Source: Streptomyces sp. NBC_01549
Lineage (GTDB): Bacteria > Actinomycetota > Actinomycetes > Streptomycetales > Streptomycetaceae
Direction of reading: 5' to 3'
Length of the DNA stretch: 64,000 bases
Assembly (NCBI RefSeq): GCF_026339955.1
Contig: NZ_JAPEPW010000002.1
Location: 496,001-560,000 of the forward strand
Positions 46,156-54,312 of this stretch are shown in pieces. Within the stretch, counting starts at the first letter, position 1, and the number at the start of each line of letters is the position of its first letter. The translations under genes were made by a program, and so were the position numbers. The notes beneath the pieces were generated by a model. The model saw nothing but the letters and a program-made list of their open reading frames with translations, was not told the origin of the DNA and did not search any database.

Positions 46156-47460
46156 ATGGACCTGATGGACTCGTTCGCCGGGCGCCGTGTGCCCCCGGCC
46201 GTCACGGACGCGGGTCTGGCCCTGCTGCTCATCGCCGGATGCGCGGCCGTGCCGCTGGCGATGCCTCCCGGCGGACCCGAACTGCGTTCGCCGGACGTGT
46301 GGTTCCTGGTGCTCGTGCTGGTGTCCGCGCTGCCGCTCGCCGTCCACCGCCGGTTTCCGCTGCCCGCGCTGCTGGTGATGTCGGCGGCGGCCGCCGCGCT
46401 CCAGGGCCTCCACTACATCCCGCAGCTCTCCGGGCCCGACGGCACCTCCATCGGGCCTACCTACGTGGGCGTGGCCACGGGCGTGCTCCTCACCGCCGTA
46501 CGGTCCGCTCCCCGTACGGCGACCCTCGTGGTGGCGGTGCTCATCCCGGCCGCGGCCGTCACCGAGTCGCTGCTCGCCCCGGCCGGGCACCGTGTCACCA
46601 CCCTGCTGACCGAGACGGTGCTGCTGGTCGCCGCATGGGCGCTGGGCCGGCTGTCCAGGGCACGCACCGCCATCCAGAACCAGGCGCTGGAACGGGCCGC
46701 GGCGATCGAACGCGAACAGGTCGCCAACGCGCGGGCCGCCGTGATGGAGGAACGGGCCCGGATCGCCCGCGAGTTGCACGACATCGTCGCCCACAACGTC
46801 AGCCTCATGGTCGTGCAGACCATCGCCGCCGACCGGGTTCAGGACCGTGACAGCGCCAAGGCCCACGCACTGCACGGCACCATCGAGAAGACGGGACGGG
46901 CCACCGTCACCGAGCTGCGCGGGCTCCTGGACGTGCTGCGGACGGACGAGGAGGCCGAGAGCGATCCGAACAAGGAACCGCCGCAGCCCACCATCGACGC
47001 CCTTCCCGCCCTCGTCGACTCGGTGCGCGCCGCCGGACTCCAGGTCGAGTTCGACACCAGGGGAACTCCCGCCGAGCTGCCGGCCGGTTCACAACTCGCC
47101 GTCTACCGCGTCGTACAAGAAGCCCTCACCAACACCCTCAAGCACGCCGGTCACACCCATACCGCGCTCACCGTCGCCTGGGAGCAGGAGCGGCACCGGC
47201 TCACCGTGCGGCTCTGCGACGACGGGCCGCCGCAGGACGACGAGACCTCCCGACCGCCCACCCTGGCGAGGGGCTCCGGTCACGGTCTGGTCGGCATGCG
47301 GGAACGGATCGGCGCCGTGGGAGGCTCCCTGCACACCGGCAACCGCCCGGGCGGCGGATACTGCGTCCACGCGGTCGTCCCGCTCCCCTCCCCCGAACCC
47401 GACCCCCAGCACGAAGGGCACGCCCCGCATGCGATCCATCCGCGTCCTGCTGGTCGATGA
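46156..47460 (+). CDS. Sensor histidine kinase (HisKA_3 type)
   Basis: The 434-residue kinase has five or six N-terminal hydrophobic helices (about residues 18-170, starting AGLALLLIAGCAAVPLAM), a coiled segment, the DHp domain with RARIARELHDIVAHNVSLMV (His phospho-acceptor), and a HATPase domain with VVQEALTNTLKHAGHTHTAL (N box) and GSGHGLVGMRERIGAVGGSL (G box). This is a NarL-class partner. Its end overlaps the response regulator start by 32 bases, so the two are co-translated. ATG 46156 is preceded by GTGGGGCGC. The divergent ABC operon is the likely target. Confidence 0.9.
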   Translation: MDLMDSFAGRRVPPAVTDAGLALLLIAGCAAVPLAMPPGGPELRSPDVWFLVLVLVSALPLAVHRRFPLPALLVMSAAAAALQGLHYIPQLSGPDGTSIGPTYVGVATGVLLTAVRSAPRTATLVVAVLIPAAAVTESLLAPAGHRVTTLLTETVLLVAAWALGRLSRARTAIQNQALERAAAIEREQVANARAAVMEERARIARELHDIVAHNVSLMVVQTIAADRVQDRDSAKAHALHGTIEKTGRATVTELRGLLDVLRTDEEAESDPNKEPPQPTIDALPALVDSVRAAGLQVEFDTRGTPAELPAGSQLAVYRVVQEALTNTLKHAGHTHTALTVAWEQERHRLTVRLCDDGPPQDDETSRPPTLARGSGHGLVGMRERIGAVGGSLHTGNRPGGGYCVHAVVPLPSPEPDPQHEGHAPHAIHPRPAGR

Positions 47461-48100
47461 CCAGCCCATGATCCGGACGGGATTCCGGCTCATCCTCGAG
47501 GCCGAACCGGACATCGTCGTCGTCGGCGAGGCGTCGGACGGCACCGCCGCCGTCGAGAGCGCCGAGGCACTCAGCCCCGACGTCGTCCTGATGGACATCC
47601 GGATGCCGCACATGGACGGCGTCGAGGCCACCCGCCGGATCGTGCAGTCGGGTTCGCCCAGCCGGATCGTCATCCTCACCACGTTCGACCTGGACGCGCA
47701 CGTCGTGGACGCCCTGCGCGCCGGGGCCAGCGGTTTCCTGGTCAAGGACGGTCCCGCCGACTCCCTGGTGGGCGCGATCCGTACGGTGGCCGACGGTGAG
47801 GCCGTGCTCTCCCCACGCGTCACCCACCGGCTGCTGGGCCGCTTCGCCCACCTCGCCGCGCCCACGACGCCGATCGTGCCCTCGAAGCTCGACGCCCTGA
47901 CCGGCCGCGAACTCGACGTGCTGCGCGCCCTGACCCGCGGCCTGTCCAACGCGGAGATCGCGCTCGAACTCGGCGTGGGCGAGACCACGGTCAAGACACA
48001 CGTCGCCCACATCCTGGAGAAGTACCAGCTGCGCGACCGTGTCCAGGCCGTGATCCTGGCGTACGACTGCGGACTGGTCGTACCGCGCGGGGTCAACTGA
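47429..48100 (+). CDS. LuxR/NarL-family response regulator
   Basis: The 223-residue regulator has a receiver domain (IRVLLVDDQPMIRTGFRLIL; VVLMDIRMPHMDGVEATRRI with the phospho-acceptor Asp; LVKDGPADSLVGAI with the conserved Lys) and a C-terminal LuxR HTH (LTGRELDVLRALTRGLSNAE, then LELGVGETTVKTHVAHILEK). It is the partner of the overlapping kinase. AAGGG lies 10 bases upstream of the ATG. It probably activates the divergent FtsX-type ABC operon. Confidence 0.93.
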   Translation: MRSIRVLLVDDQPMIRTGFRLILEAEPDIVVVGEASDGTAAVESAEALSPDVVLMDIRMPHMDGVEATRRIVQSGSPSRIVILTTFDLDAHVVDALRAGASGFLVKDGPADSLVGAIRTVADGEAVLSPRVTHRLLGRFAHLAAPTTPIVPSKLDALTGRELDVLRALTRGLSNAEIALELGVGETTVKTHVAHILEKYQLRDRVQAVILAYDCGLVVPRGVN

Positions 48101-48115
48101 CCACGGAAGCACCGC

Positions 48116-48212
48116 CCGGTGACCGTCACCAGGTTCGGGTCGCCGCCGAAGGCGGTGATATTCCTGCGCACCCAGCGCGGGGCCGCTATCTGGTCTGGCA
48201 AGTCTGGCAAGC
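48116..48212 (-). pseudogene. Fragment of a type-B carboxylesterase
   Basis: The minus strand reads DQIAAPRWVRRNITAFGGDP and then NLVTVTG, closely following the signature of type-B carboxylesterases (DQ-AALRWV-ENI-AFGGDP-NVT-FG-SAG). It stops before the nucleophile elbow. A nine-base tandem duplication (TTGCCAGAC twice on the plus strand, around 48206-48222) sits at its 5' end. No more of the esterase is present. Confidence 0.7.
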
Positions 48213-48327
48213 ACCTGAGAGCGCCTGGGGAGATTCGATCGCCCGTGCTAGCATCGGCCCACCAATTGCCAGGAATCCTGTCGATTGGCCACCCGGCTCG
48301 ACGACACGGCTCGACGATCGGAACCGT

Positions 48328-49278
48328 ATGTCCCTCCTCGCCAGGCACGCCATGGCCTCCTTCGCCGCCAAGTCGATGCAGCGCCTCGCCCTGGCGGCCG
48401 ACCGGCGCCCGAGCGGCCGCGGTTCCGCCGCCGCCTGTCACGCCCGCCTCCCCGAGCTCCCGCGCACCGTACGCGAGTTGACCATCCCGACCTCGGTCGC
48501 CCCGGCCCGGGTCACGGTGTACCCGCCCGCGAGCGAGGGCCCACCACCGCCGGTTCACGTCAACTTCCACGGCGGCGGCTACGTCATGCCCGTGACGGAG
48601 ATCGACGATCCGCTCTGCCGTTTCCTCGCCGCCGAAGCGGAGGTGACCGTGCTCAACGTGGACTACGTCGTCGCTCCGCAGCACCCCTTCCCGGCTCCGC
48701 CCCGGCAGGCCTTCGAGGTCGTCCGGTGGATCGCCGAGCACGGCGCCGAGCACGGCTGGGACGGCAGCCGGCTCTCCGTGGGCGGCCAGAGCGCCGGAGG
48801 CGGTCTCGCCGCGGCCGTAGCTCGTCAGGCACTCGAGGAGGGCGGGCCCTCGATCGCGCTCCAGGTCCTGCACTACGCACCGCTCGATCTCGCGACGAGC
48901 GCCAAGGACAAGCACGCCGCCATCGCCAAACCGGTGCTGCGGCCATGGATGGCGGACGTCTTCGACACCTGCTACGTGCCCGACCCGCGCGAGCGCGCCG
49001 ACCGATTGGTGTCGCCCGCCCACCCCTCGGACACCACCGACCTCAAGGGCATCGCCCCGGCGCTGGTCGTCACCGCGGAGTACGACCTCCTGAAGGCGGA
49101 AGGCGTGCGCTACGCCGAGCGCCTTCAGCGGGCGGGCGCCCTCGTCGAGCACCACGACGTGCCCCAGGTCGATCACGGGTACGACGGCAAGGACGACGAG
49201 AAGGCCCGGGAGATCTACGCCCTGATCGCCCGTCATGTACGGCGGGCCGTCGACACCGGGACCGGCAAGGCGGACTGA
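48328..49278 (+). CDS. Alpha/beta hydrolase (hormone-sensitive-lipase type)
   Basis: The 316-residue esterase has the HSL-family oxyanion motif (VNFHGGGYVMPVTE), nucleophile motif SVGGQSAGGGLAAAV, the acid residue in VVTAEYDLLKAEG and the His in VPQVDHGYDG, in that order. It would hydrolyse short acyl esters. A 40-residue N-terminal segment is rich in Ala and Arg and may be a cap. It is monocistronic; the upstream region holds a fragment of an unrelated carboxylesterase. ATG 48328 is the first start without a strong ribosome site. Confidence 0.87.
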   Translation: MSLLARHAMASFAAKSMQRLALAADRRPSGRGSAAACHARLPELPRTVRELTIPTSVAPARVTVYPPASEGPPPPVHVNFHGGGYVMPVTEIDDPLCRFLAAEAEVTVLNVDYVVAPQHPFPAPPRQAFEVVRWIAEHGAEHGWDGSRLSVGGQSAGGGLAAAVARQALEEGGPSIALQVLHYAPLDLATSAKDKHAAIAKPVLRPWMADVFDTCYVPDPRERADRLVSPAHPSDTTDLKGIAPALVVTAEYDLLKAEGVRYAERLQRAGALVEHHDVPQVDHGYDGKDDEKAREIYALIARHVRRAVDTGTGKAD

Positions 49279-49341
49279 GCGGGCGTCCGCCCCGAGGCGG
49301 ACGGGGCGCCCACCGCGCATCGGACGCCCCGGCCACCCGCT

Positions 49342-49365
49342 CCTCCATCCCCCTCTCCATGGAGG
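49342..49365. terminator. Hairpin between convergent hydrolase and Ldh-type remnant
   Basis: CCTCCAT (49342-49348) pairs with ATGGAGG (49359-49365) around a ten-base loop. It lies between two convergent stops and may terminate both transcripts. Confidence 0.4.
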
Positions 49366-49371
49366 CGACTG

Positions 49372-50265
49372 TCAGCCCAGCGAGCGGGCCTCGGGTGGCG
49401 TGATGCCCAACTTGCCCGCACTCTCCGTCAGTTCACGCCACACCTTCGGCGCCACGGGTACCCCCTTCTCGGCACGCCGCACACCCACGGCGGCACTGCG
49501 CTCCCCGGGGTAGAAAACCTCCTCGGCGCCGTCCGCCGCGGCCAGGCCCTTGAGCGTGCGGAGAGTGGCGTCGACGGCCGCTGTGAAGCCGTCCGCGTCC
49601 CCGAAGGCCGCCGGGTCGACGGCGATGAGCAGGGCGTTCTGGCGGTGCCTGCGGCCCTGGGGATCGTCCGAGTGGAAGGCGGCGAAGATCGGTGCTCCGA
49701 CGAGCACGCTGGTGAGCAGTTCGAAGGCCAGCGACATGCCGGATCCCTTGGCGCCGCCCAACGGCAGCGGCATGACCGCCTTCTCCGGATCGGTGGTGGG
49801 GGTGCCGTCCCCGGCGGCGGCGGCCCCTTCGGGCAGCGGGGTGCCGCTCGCCCTGGCCTGGCGGATCTTCCCCAGGGCGATCGTGGCGGTGGCCATGTCC
49901 AGGAGGAGCGGCGCGTGGCTCTCGGCGGGTACGGCGATGACGAGCGGGCTGGTAGCCACGGCCGCGCCCTTGACCCCGGTGTAGCCCATGTTGGGCATCC
50001 CGGCGACGAAGGCGATGCCGACCAGGCCCTGTTCGGCGATCTTCGACACGTAGTAACCGATGGCGCCGGTGTGGACGGTGCGGCGTACCCCCACGGCGGC
50101 GATGCCCGCCGCCCTGGCCCGGGTCACCGCCTCCTCGGCGGCCGCGGTGAGGGCCACCGGGCCGGGCGCGCGGTCGGCGTCGAGGACGGCGACCGCCGGC
50201 GTACTGGACTCGACCGTCATCTCGGGCTTGGCGTTGGCCACCCCCTTGGCGAGCAGCTCCAGATG
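49372..50265 (-). pseudogene. Malate/lactate dehydrogenase (Ldh2/YlbC family), N-terminus deleted
   Basis: The frame HLELLAKGVANAKPEM, then TGAIGYYVSKIAEQGLVGIA, KGAAVATSPLVIAVPAESHA and GGAKGSGMSLAFELLTSVLV covers most of an Ldh_2-type NAD(P)-dependent 2-hydroxyacid dehydrogenase. The first ~50 residues of the family, with the conserved start and catalytic His (SHG), are missing. Just before the fragment the frame changes into a truncated TPP-enzyme gene. A GTG at 50241 could start a 289-residue product, but it lacks the active-site His and is unlikely to function. Confidence 0.8.
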
Positions 50266-50773
50266 ACAGCTCCGCCGCCCGCGTGATCATCGTGGGCAGG
50301 ACGTGGACGCTCGCCGCCTCGTTGGACCACTTGGTGAAGGGCTGGGCAGCGCCGTGCGGGCCGCCCACGACGGACAGGTTGCGGTACCACTGGCCGCCCG
50401 GATCCTGACCGGGTCCATCGCCGTACGTCGTCGACTCCGAGGAGGCGACCACCATCGGGACGCCGGCGAGGAGCGCGCCGTGGACGGCCATGGAGCCCTG
50501 CAGCAGGCCGGGAGCCGCGTGCAGCAGTACGCCCTGCGGCCGGCGCGTGAGAAGTCCGTAGCCGGTGGCCATGCCGACGGCGACGGTCTCGTGGGTCAGG
50601 TCGAGGTAGCGCGGGCACGGAAGCCCGTCACGGTGGCGGCGGGCGAGGGACTCCCACACCGGGGCCCATTCGGACACCGAGGAGCAGAAGGGGTAGTCGG
50701 CGCCGACGGCGTTGAAGGCGGCCACGAAGGCATCGCCCCCGTCGGTGCCTGGGGGGTTCCGGGTGTCCGTCAT
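50266..50773 (-). pseudogene. Thiamine-diphosphate enzyme, N-terminal fragment
   Basis: The gene starts normally (ATG 50773, GAGGAAG upstream) with DAFVAAFNAVGADYPFCSSV. The ThDP-activating Glu is in YLDLTHETVAVGMATGYGLL and further domain I residues run to HVLPTMITRAAE, about 168 residues. A complete enzyme (acetolactate synthase/decarboxylase group) has about 550. At about 50266 the sequence joins the Ldh-type gene in another frame, after two close copies of GGAGCTG. The fused frame runs on as an unrelated Arg/Gly-rich string. Confidence 0.8.
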
Positions 50774-50786
50774 CTCGTGTGCTTCC

Positions 50787-51195
50787 TCAGCCCTCGATCG
50801 GCCAGTTCAGGACTTCGGAGATACCTCGGCCCGTGATCCACTCGAGCTCTTCGGGGGTGAAGTCCCAGTGCTTGGTGAACTGTTCGATGGTGTCGGTGTA
50901 GGTGATTCCGTGGCCGAGCAACCGGGTGATGTCGGTGCCGTAGAAGCAGCGCTGCGGGCCCATCTTGTCGACCATCTCGCGCACGTACTTCTCGATGTTC
51001 TTGTTCGGGAAGGGCTGCGTCGAGTAGCCCGGCAGGGCCGAGACCTTGACGTAGATGTTGGGGTGCTCGGCGAGGTCCGCGGTCTCCTGGACCCAGTAGC
51101 CGATCGCGTCGTCCACGCAGCGGGCCATGATGCCCATGTGGTCGATGATGATCTTCAGCCCGGGGTGCTTGGCGGCGATCTGGCCGAGCTCACGC
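50787..51195 (-). pseudogene. Amidohydrolase-2 family enzyme, C-terminal half
   Basis: The frame reads RELGQIAAKHPGLKIIIDHM, then PNIYVKVSALPGYS, RCFYGTDITRLLGHGITYTD and stops after ISEVLNWPIEG. These are the last strands of the amidohydrolase barrel, with the metal-site Asp in GTDITR. The N-terminal half, including the HxH site, is lost. The family includes 2-pyrone-4,6-dicarboxylate hydrolase and related ring-cleavage enzymes, which would fit the aromatic cluster. It is joined at about 51195 to the start of another gene. Confidence 0.8.
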
Positions 51196-51280
51196 TGAGC
51201 ACGACCAGCCAGCACAGGCCGACGACCAGCGTGGCCAGTCCGGTCCCACGGGCGCGCAGGTCTGGGGAGGGAGACATCAT
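51196..51280 (-). pseudogene. N-terminal stub of a membrane protein
   Basis: A gene starts at ATG 51280 with AGAGGAAAC upstream and encodes MMSPSPDLRARGTGLATLVV followed by GLCWLVVLS, a first membrane helix. It then runs into the truncated amidohydrolase in a different frame. The original gene was probably a transporter component of the aromatic cluster, but too little is left to identify it. Confidence 0.6.
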
Positions 51281-51386
51281 TGTTTCCTCTCGTCCGGGAG
51301 CGGTGTCCCTGGAGGGGATGAGTGCGGCGGGCCGGTGCGGTTCGAGCGGCTGACCCGATGGTGCGCACGACGCTAAGGTTCCCGTT

Positions 51387-51421
51387 CCCTGAGTGTCAAC
51401 ACTTTTGCCAACAATCTCAGG
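51387..51421. promoter_or_regulatory. Operator copy upstream of the decayed distal genes
   Basis: The palindrome AGTGTCAACACT (51392-51403) has the same layout as the palindrome in front of the GntR regulator; the 17 bases GAGTGTCAACACTTTTG differ there at only two positions. Outer arms CCTGAG (51388-51393) and CTCAGG (51416-51421) also pair. It lies about 110 bases before the membrane-protein stub. It is probably a GntR-type operator for a second transcript. Confidence 0.65.
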
Positions 51422-51531
51422 AACAATCCAGCCGACCGTTCCTGGCCGCCGCACCGGGAGAAAAACAGCAGGTGAAACGGACGGGGCGGCACACAGTCGT
51501 GTGCCGCCCCGTCCGTTTCGCCGGCCTGCTC

Positions 51532-52506
51532 TCAGTTGTCCGTGCCGCGGTCGGTCTGCTCGATCGGCGGTGTGCCGTGGGTGTGGAAGGACTCGATGGT
51601 CTTCAGCCCCCACGCCTGTCCCTTGGCCCGCTCGGCCTGGGTCCAGGTGATCAGCGGCCAGTCGGGGGCCAGCACGAGCCGGGTGAGCGGGTTGCACAGT
51701 TCGATGCGGTTGCCCCCCGGCTCGTAGACATAGAGGAAGAACGTCTGCTGGATGGCGTGCTTGTGCGGGCCTGTCTCGATGAACACGCCGGTGTCGAGGG
51801 CGAGGTCGGCGGCGCGCAGGATGTCCTCGCGGGTGTCGGTCGCGAACGCGATGTGGTGCAGCCGCCCGCGCGAGCCCGTCCAGTCCTCGGTGTAGACGAC
51901 GTCGTACGACTTGTTCGTGAACGTCAGCCACTTCGCGGCGATCCTGCCGCCGTCGAGCTGGATCTGCTCGGTCGGCCGGGCACCGAGGAGGTGCTGGTGG
52001 AAGTCGGCGTTGGCGGCGACGTCGGCGGCCAGGTAGTTCACGTGGTCCAGGCGACGTACGCCCACACCGTGACCGGGCTTGGCCTGGGGCTGGTTCTTCA
52101 GCCCCGGCTTCAGCTCGTCCGGGGCCTGATACCACTCGGACTCCCAGTACAGGGCCAGTTCGTGGCCGTCGGGGTCGGCGGTGACGTACAGCGGGCCGAG
52201 GCCCGGCTCGTCCTCGGTCCAGTGGCCCTGGTGACCGGCGGCCTCCAGTTCCTTGACCCTCCGCTGCAGGGCCTCCTCACTGGAGGCGCGCAGGGCCGTG
52301 CGGCGCAGACCGGAGGTCTCGTGCGCGGTCAGGACGAGGCTGTGGTGCTCGTAGTCGTCCCAGGTCCGCAGATAGACCGAGTCACCGCTGCGGCCGTTGA
52401 CCGTCAGGCCGAGGTAGTCGGTGAAGAACCGCAGACTTCCGTCGAGGTCCGGGGTGAGCAGTTCGACGTGCCCGAGGTGGGCGATGTCGCCAAGGGGCGG
52501 GGCCAT
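51532..52506 (-). CDS. Type I extradiol ring-cleavage dioxygenase (VOC family)
   Basis: The 324-residue protein has two vicinal-oxygen-chelate modules: residues 10-130 (GHVELLTPDLDGSLRFFTDY) and 150-300. In the second, RRLDHVNYLAADV supplies one Fe(II) His, GRLHHIAFATDTRE another, and GNRIELCNPLTR the Glu; FFLYVYEPGG is the conserved Tyr segment. This is the catechol 2,3-dioxygenase layout, which opens aromatic rings beside the two hydroxyls. AAGGAGG precedes ATG 52506. It is last of five genes following the GntR regulator. A carboxylated catechol is the likely substrate. Confidence 0.9.
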   Translation of the reverse strand: MAPPLGDIAHLGHVELLTPDLDGSLRFFTDYLGLTVNGRSGDSVYLRTWDDYEHHSLVLTAHETSGLRRTALRASSEEALQRRVKELEAAGHQGHWTEDEPGLGPLYVTADPDGHELALYWESEWYQAPDELKPGLKNQPQAKPGHGVGVRRLDHVNYLAADVAANADFHQHLLGARPTEQIQLDGGRIAAKWLTFTNKSYDVVYTEDWTGSRGRLHHIAFATDTREDILRAADLALDTGVFIETGPHKHAIQQTFFLYVYEPGGNRIELCNPLTRLVLAPDWPLITWTQAERAKGQAWGLKTIESFHTHGTPPIEQTDRGTDN

Positions 52507-52516
52507 ACAGGCCTCC

Positions 52517-53605
52517 TTAAGAGTGATGTGCGGCTCCGGCCGGCCGGGGGAAGACCGTACCGTCGAAGATCTTGCGTGCGGTGCGGACGACGGCGGTACG
52601 GCGGGCCACGGGGGCGGCCCCCGAGAAGCCGTCGTCGATCTCGCTCTCGATGTCGAGGAATCCGGTGGGATGCTCGATGCGCAGCCGTCCGCCGTTCTCG
52701 GGCAGACGGGCGACGTCCTGGCCGACGCCGCCGTGGATGCGCAGCCCGGCGGCGACACTGGCGGCTCCCAGGACGCCGATGGCGGTGTGGCAGCGGACCG
52801 GAATGAAGGTGCGGGTCATGACCGCGCCGCCGTTCGTGGGCGGCGCCAGCAGGCTGAGCTTGGGCACGGTCGTCCCGCTGACGTCGCCCAGGCCCATCAG
52901 CAGGCCCGCCTCCAGACGGATCCGCTGGAGCCGGTCGTGCAGGGTCAGGTCCTCCTCCAGGTCACGCGGCCTTTCGTAGCCGGTGACCCCCACGGACGAG
53001 GCGGCGATCAGCACGGTCGGCATGCCGTTGTCCACGCAGGTCACCGGCGTGTCCGCGACGATGTCCCGGGCTCGCCCGGTGGGCAGCAGCGGGCCGCTGC
53101 CCTGCTCGAACTCGATCACCACGGGTGCGGCGGCGCCCGGCACACCCGAGATCTCGGCCGACCCCGCGTAGGAGACCCGCCGGTCCTGTGTGGGGAAGGT
53201 GGCCGTGGCGTGGTCACCGCTGTTGACCATCCGGATCCGTACCGCGGTGTGCCCGTCCCGGGCGGCGACCAGCCCGCGTTCGACGGCGAACGGGCCGACT
53301 CCCGCCAGGAGGTTGCCGCAGTTCTGCCGGTCGGAGACCTCGGCCCGGTCCACCCCCACCTGGAGGAAGAGGTAGTCGACGTCCGCGCCGGGGCTCTGGG
53401 AGCGGGAGACCACCGCGACCTTGCTGGTGAGCGGGTGCGCTCCGCCGAGGCCGTCGATCTGCCGGGGGTCGGGGCTGCCCATGACCCGCAGCAGCAGGTC
53501 GTCGCGCTCCCCGGCGTCGGCCGGCAGATCCTCGGCCAGGAAGTAGGCGCCCTTCGAGGTCCCGCCGCGCATCAGCATGCAGCGCAGCTCCTCGCCGGTG
53601 CTCAT
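52517..53605 (-). CDS. PrpF-family isomerase, probable 4-oxalomesaconate tautomerase
   Basis: The 362-residue protein has the PrpF/diaminopimelate-epimerase-like fold. Markers are CMLMRGGTSKGAYFLAEDLP at the start, RQNCGNLLAGVGPFAVERGL with the first catalytic Cys, and a later Cys in PVRCHTAIGVLGAASVA. GalD of gallate/protocatechuate 4,5-cleavage belongs to this family and converts the keto and enol forms of 4-oxalomesaconate. The GalB- and GalC-like genes next to it support that role. Its start overlaps the aldolase stop (ATGA). Confidence 0.88.
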   Translation of the reverse strand: MSTGEELRCMLMRGGTSKGAYFLAEDLPADAGERDDLLLRVMGSPDPRQIDGLGGAHPLTSKVAVVSRSQSPGADVDYLFLQVGVDRAEVSDRQNCGNLLAGVGPFAVERGLVAARDGHTAVRIRMVNSGDHATATFPTQDRRVSYAGSAEISGVPGAAAPVVIEFEQGSGPLLPTGRARDIVADTPVTCVDNGMPTVLIAASSVGVTGYERPRDLEEDLTLHDRLQRIRLEAGLLMGLGDVSGTTVPKLSLLAPPTNGGAVMTRTFIPVRCHTAIGVLGAASVAAGLRIHGGVGQDVARLPENGGRLRIEHPTGFLDIESEIDDGFSGAAPVARRTAVVRTARKIFDGTVFPRPAGAAHHS

Positions 53606-54312
53606 GACAGGGATCCGTTGCGCGCGTGCTCCTCGTAGTCCTGGTAGCTCACCCCCAGCCGAGCGAGGGTCTCGCGCAGGCCGTAGCGGTCCAGGCCCAG
53701 CTGCCCTTCGGCGAAGGCGGCCCGGGAGGCGTTCTCCTTGGCGGTGCGCGCCTCGGCCGCCTTGAGGGCCGTACCGGCCTGCTCACGGGGTACGCACACC
53801 ACGCCGTCGTCGTCGGCGACGATGACGTCACCGGGACGGACGACCTGGCCGCCGAGCACGACGGGTACGTTCACCGAGCCGGCCGTGGCCTTGACCGTGC
53901 CCTGGGCGCAGACGGCCGTCGCCCAGACGGGGAAACCCATGGCGCGCAGGTCCGCGGTGTCGCGCACCCCGGCGTCGATGATCAGACCGCGCACCCCGCG
54001 GTACTGGAGCGCGGTGGCGAAGAGGTCGCCGAACATGCCGTCGGTGGAGGGCGAGGTGGTGGTGACGACGAGGACGTCGCCCTCGCGGCACTGCTCGACG
54101 GCCGCGTGGATCATGAGGTTGTCGCCGGGCCAGCACAGGGCGGTGACCGCGGTGCCCGCGATGCGCACATCCTGCTGGACGGGCCGGAACTCGGGGCCGA
54201 GGCTGCCGGTGCGGCCCATGCCCTCGTGGATCGTGGCCACGCCGTAGTCGCCCAGCGCCTCGACGTCCTCGGCGCGGGCGCGTGGCGGGTTGGTGACGAT
54301 CAGGCCGCTCAT
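53602..54312 (-). CDS. RraA-fold 4-carboxy-4-hydroxy-2-oxoadipate aldolase (GalC-like)
   Basis: The 236-residue protein has the RraA/HMG-CHA aldolase fold: GDYGVATIHEGMGRTGSLGP, CWPGDNLMIHAAVEQCREGD, and RGLIIDAGVRDTADLRAMGF, with the Arg and Asp used for metal and substrate binding. Class II aldolases of this type split 4-carboxy-4-hydroxy-2-oxoadipate into pyruvate and oxaloacetate, the final step of the 4,5-cleavage pathway. It has four-base overlaps with both neighbours (ATGA), a sign of tight co-translation. The C-terminal 50 residues (KENASRAAFAEGQLGLDRYG) are typical of this subgroup. Confidence 0.88.
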   Translation of the reverse strand: MSGLIVTNPPRARAEDVEALGDYGVATIHEGMGRTGSLGPEFRPVQQDVRIAGTAVTALCWPGDNLMIHAAVEQCREGDVLVVTTTSPSTDGMFGDLFATALQYRGVRGLIIDAGVRDTADLRAMGFPVWATAVCAQGTVKATAGSVNVPVVLGGQVVRPGDVIVADDDGVVCVPREQAGTALKAAEARTAKENASRAAFAEGQLGLDRYGLRETLARLGVSYQDYEEHARNGSLS

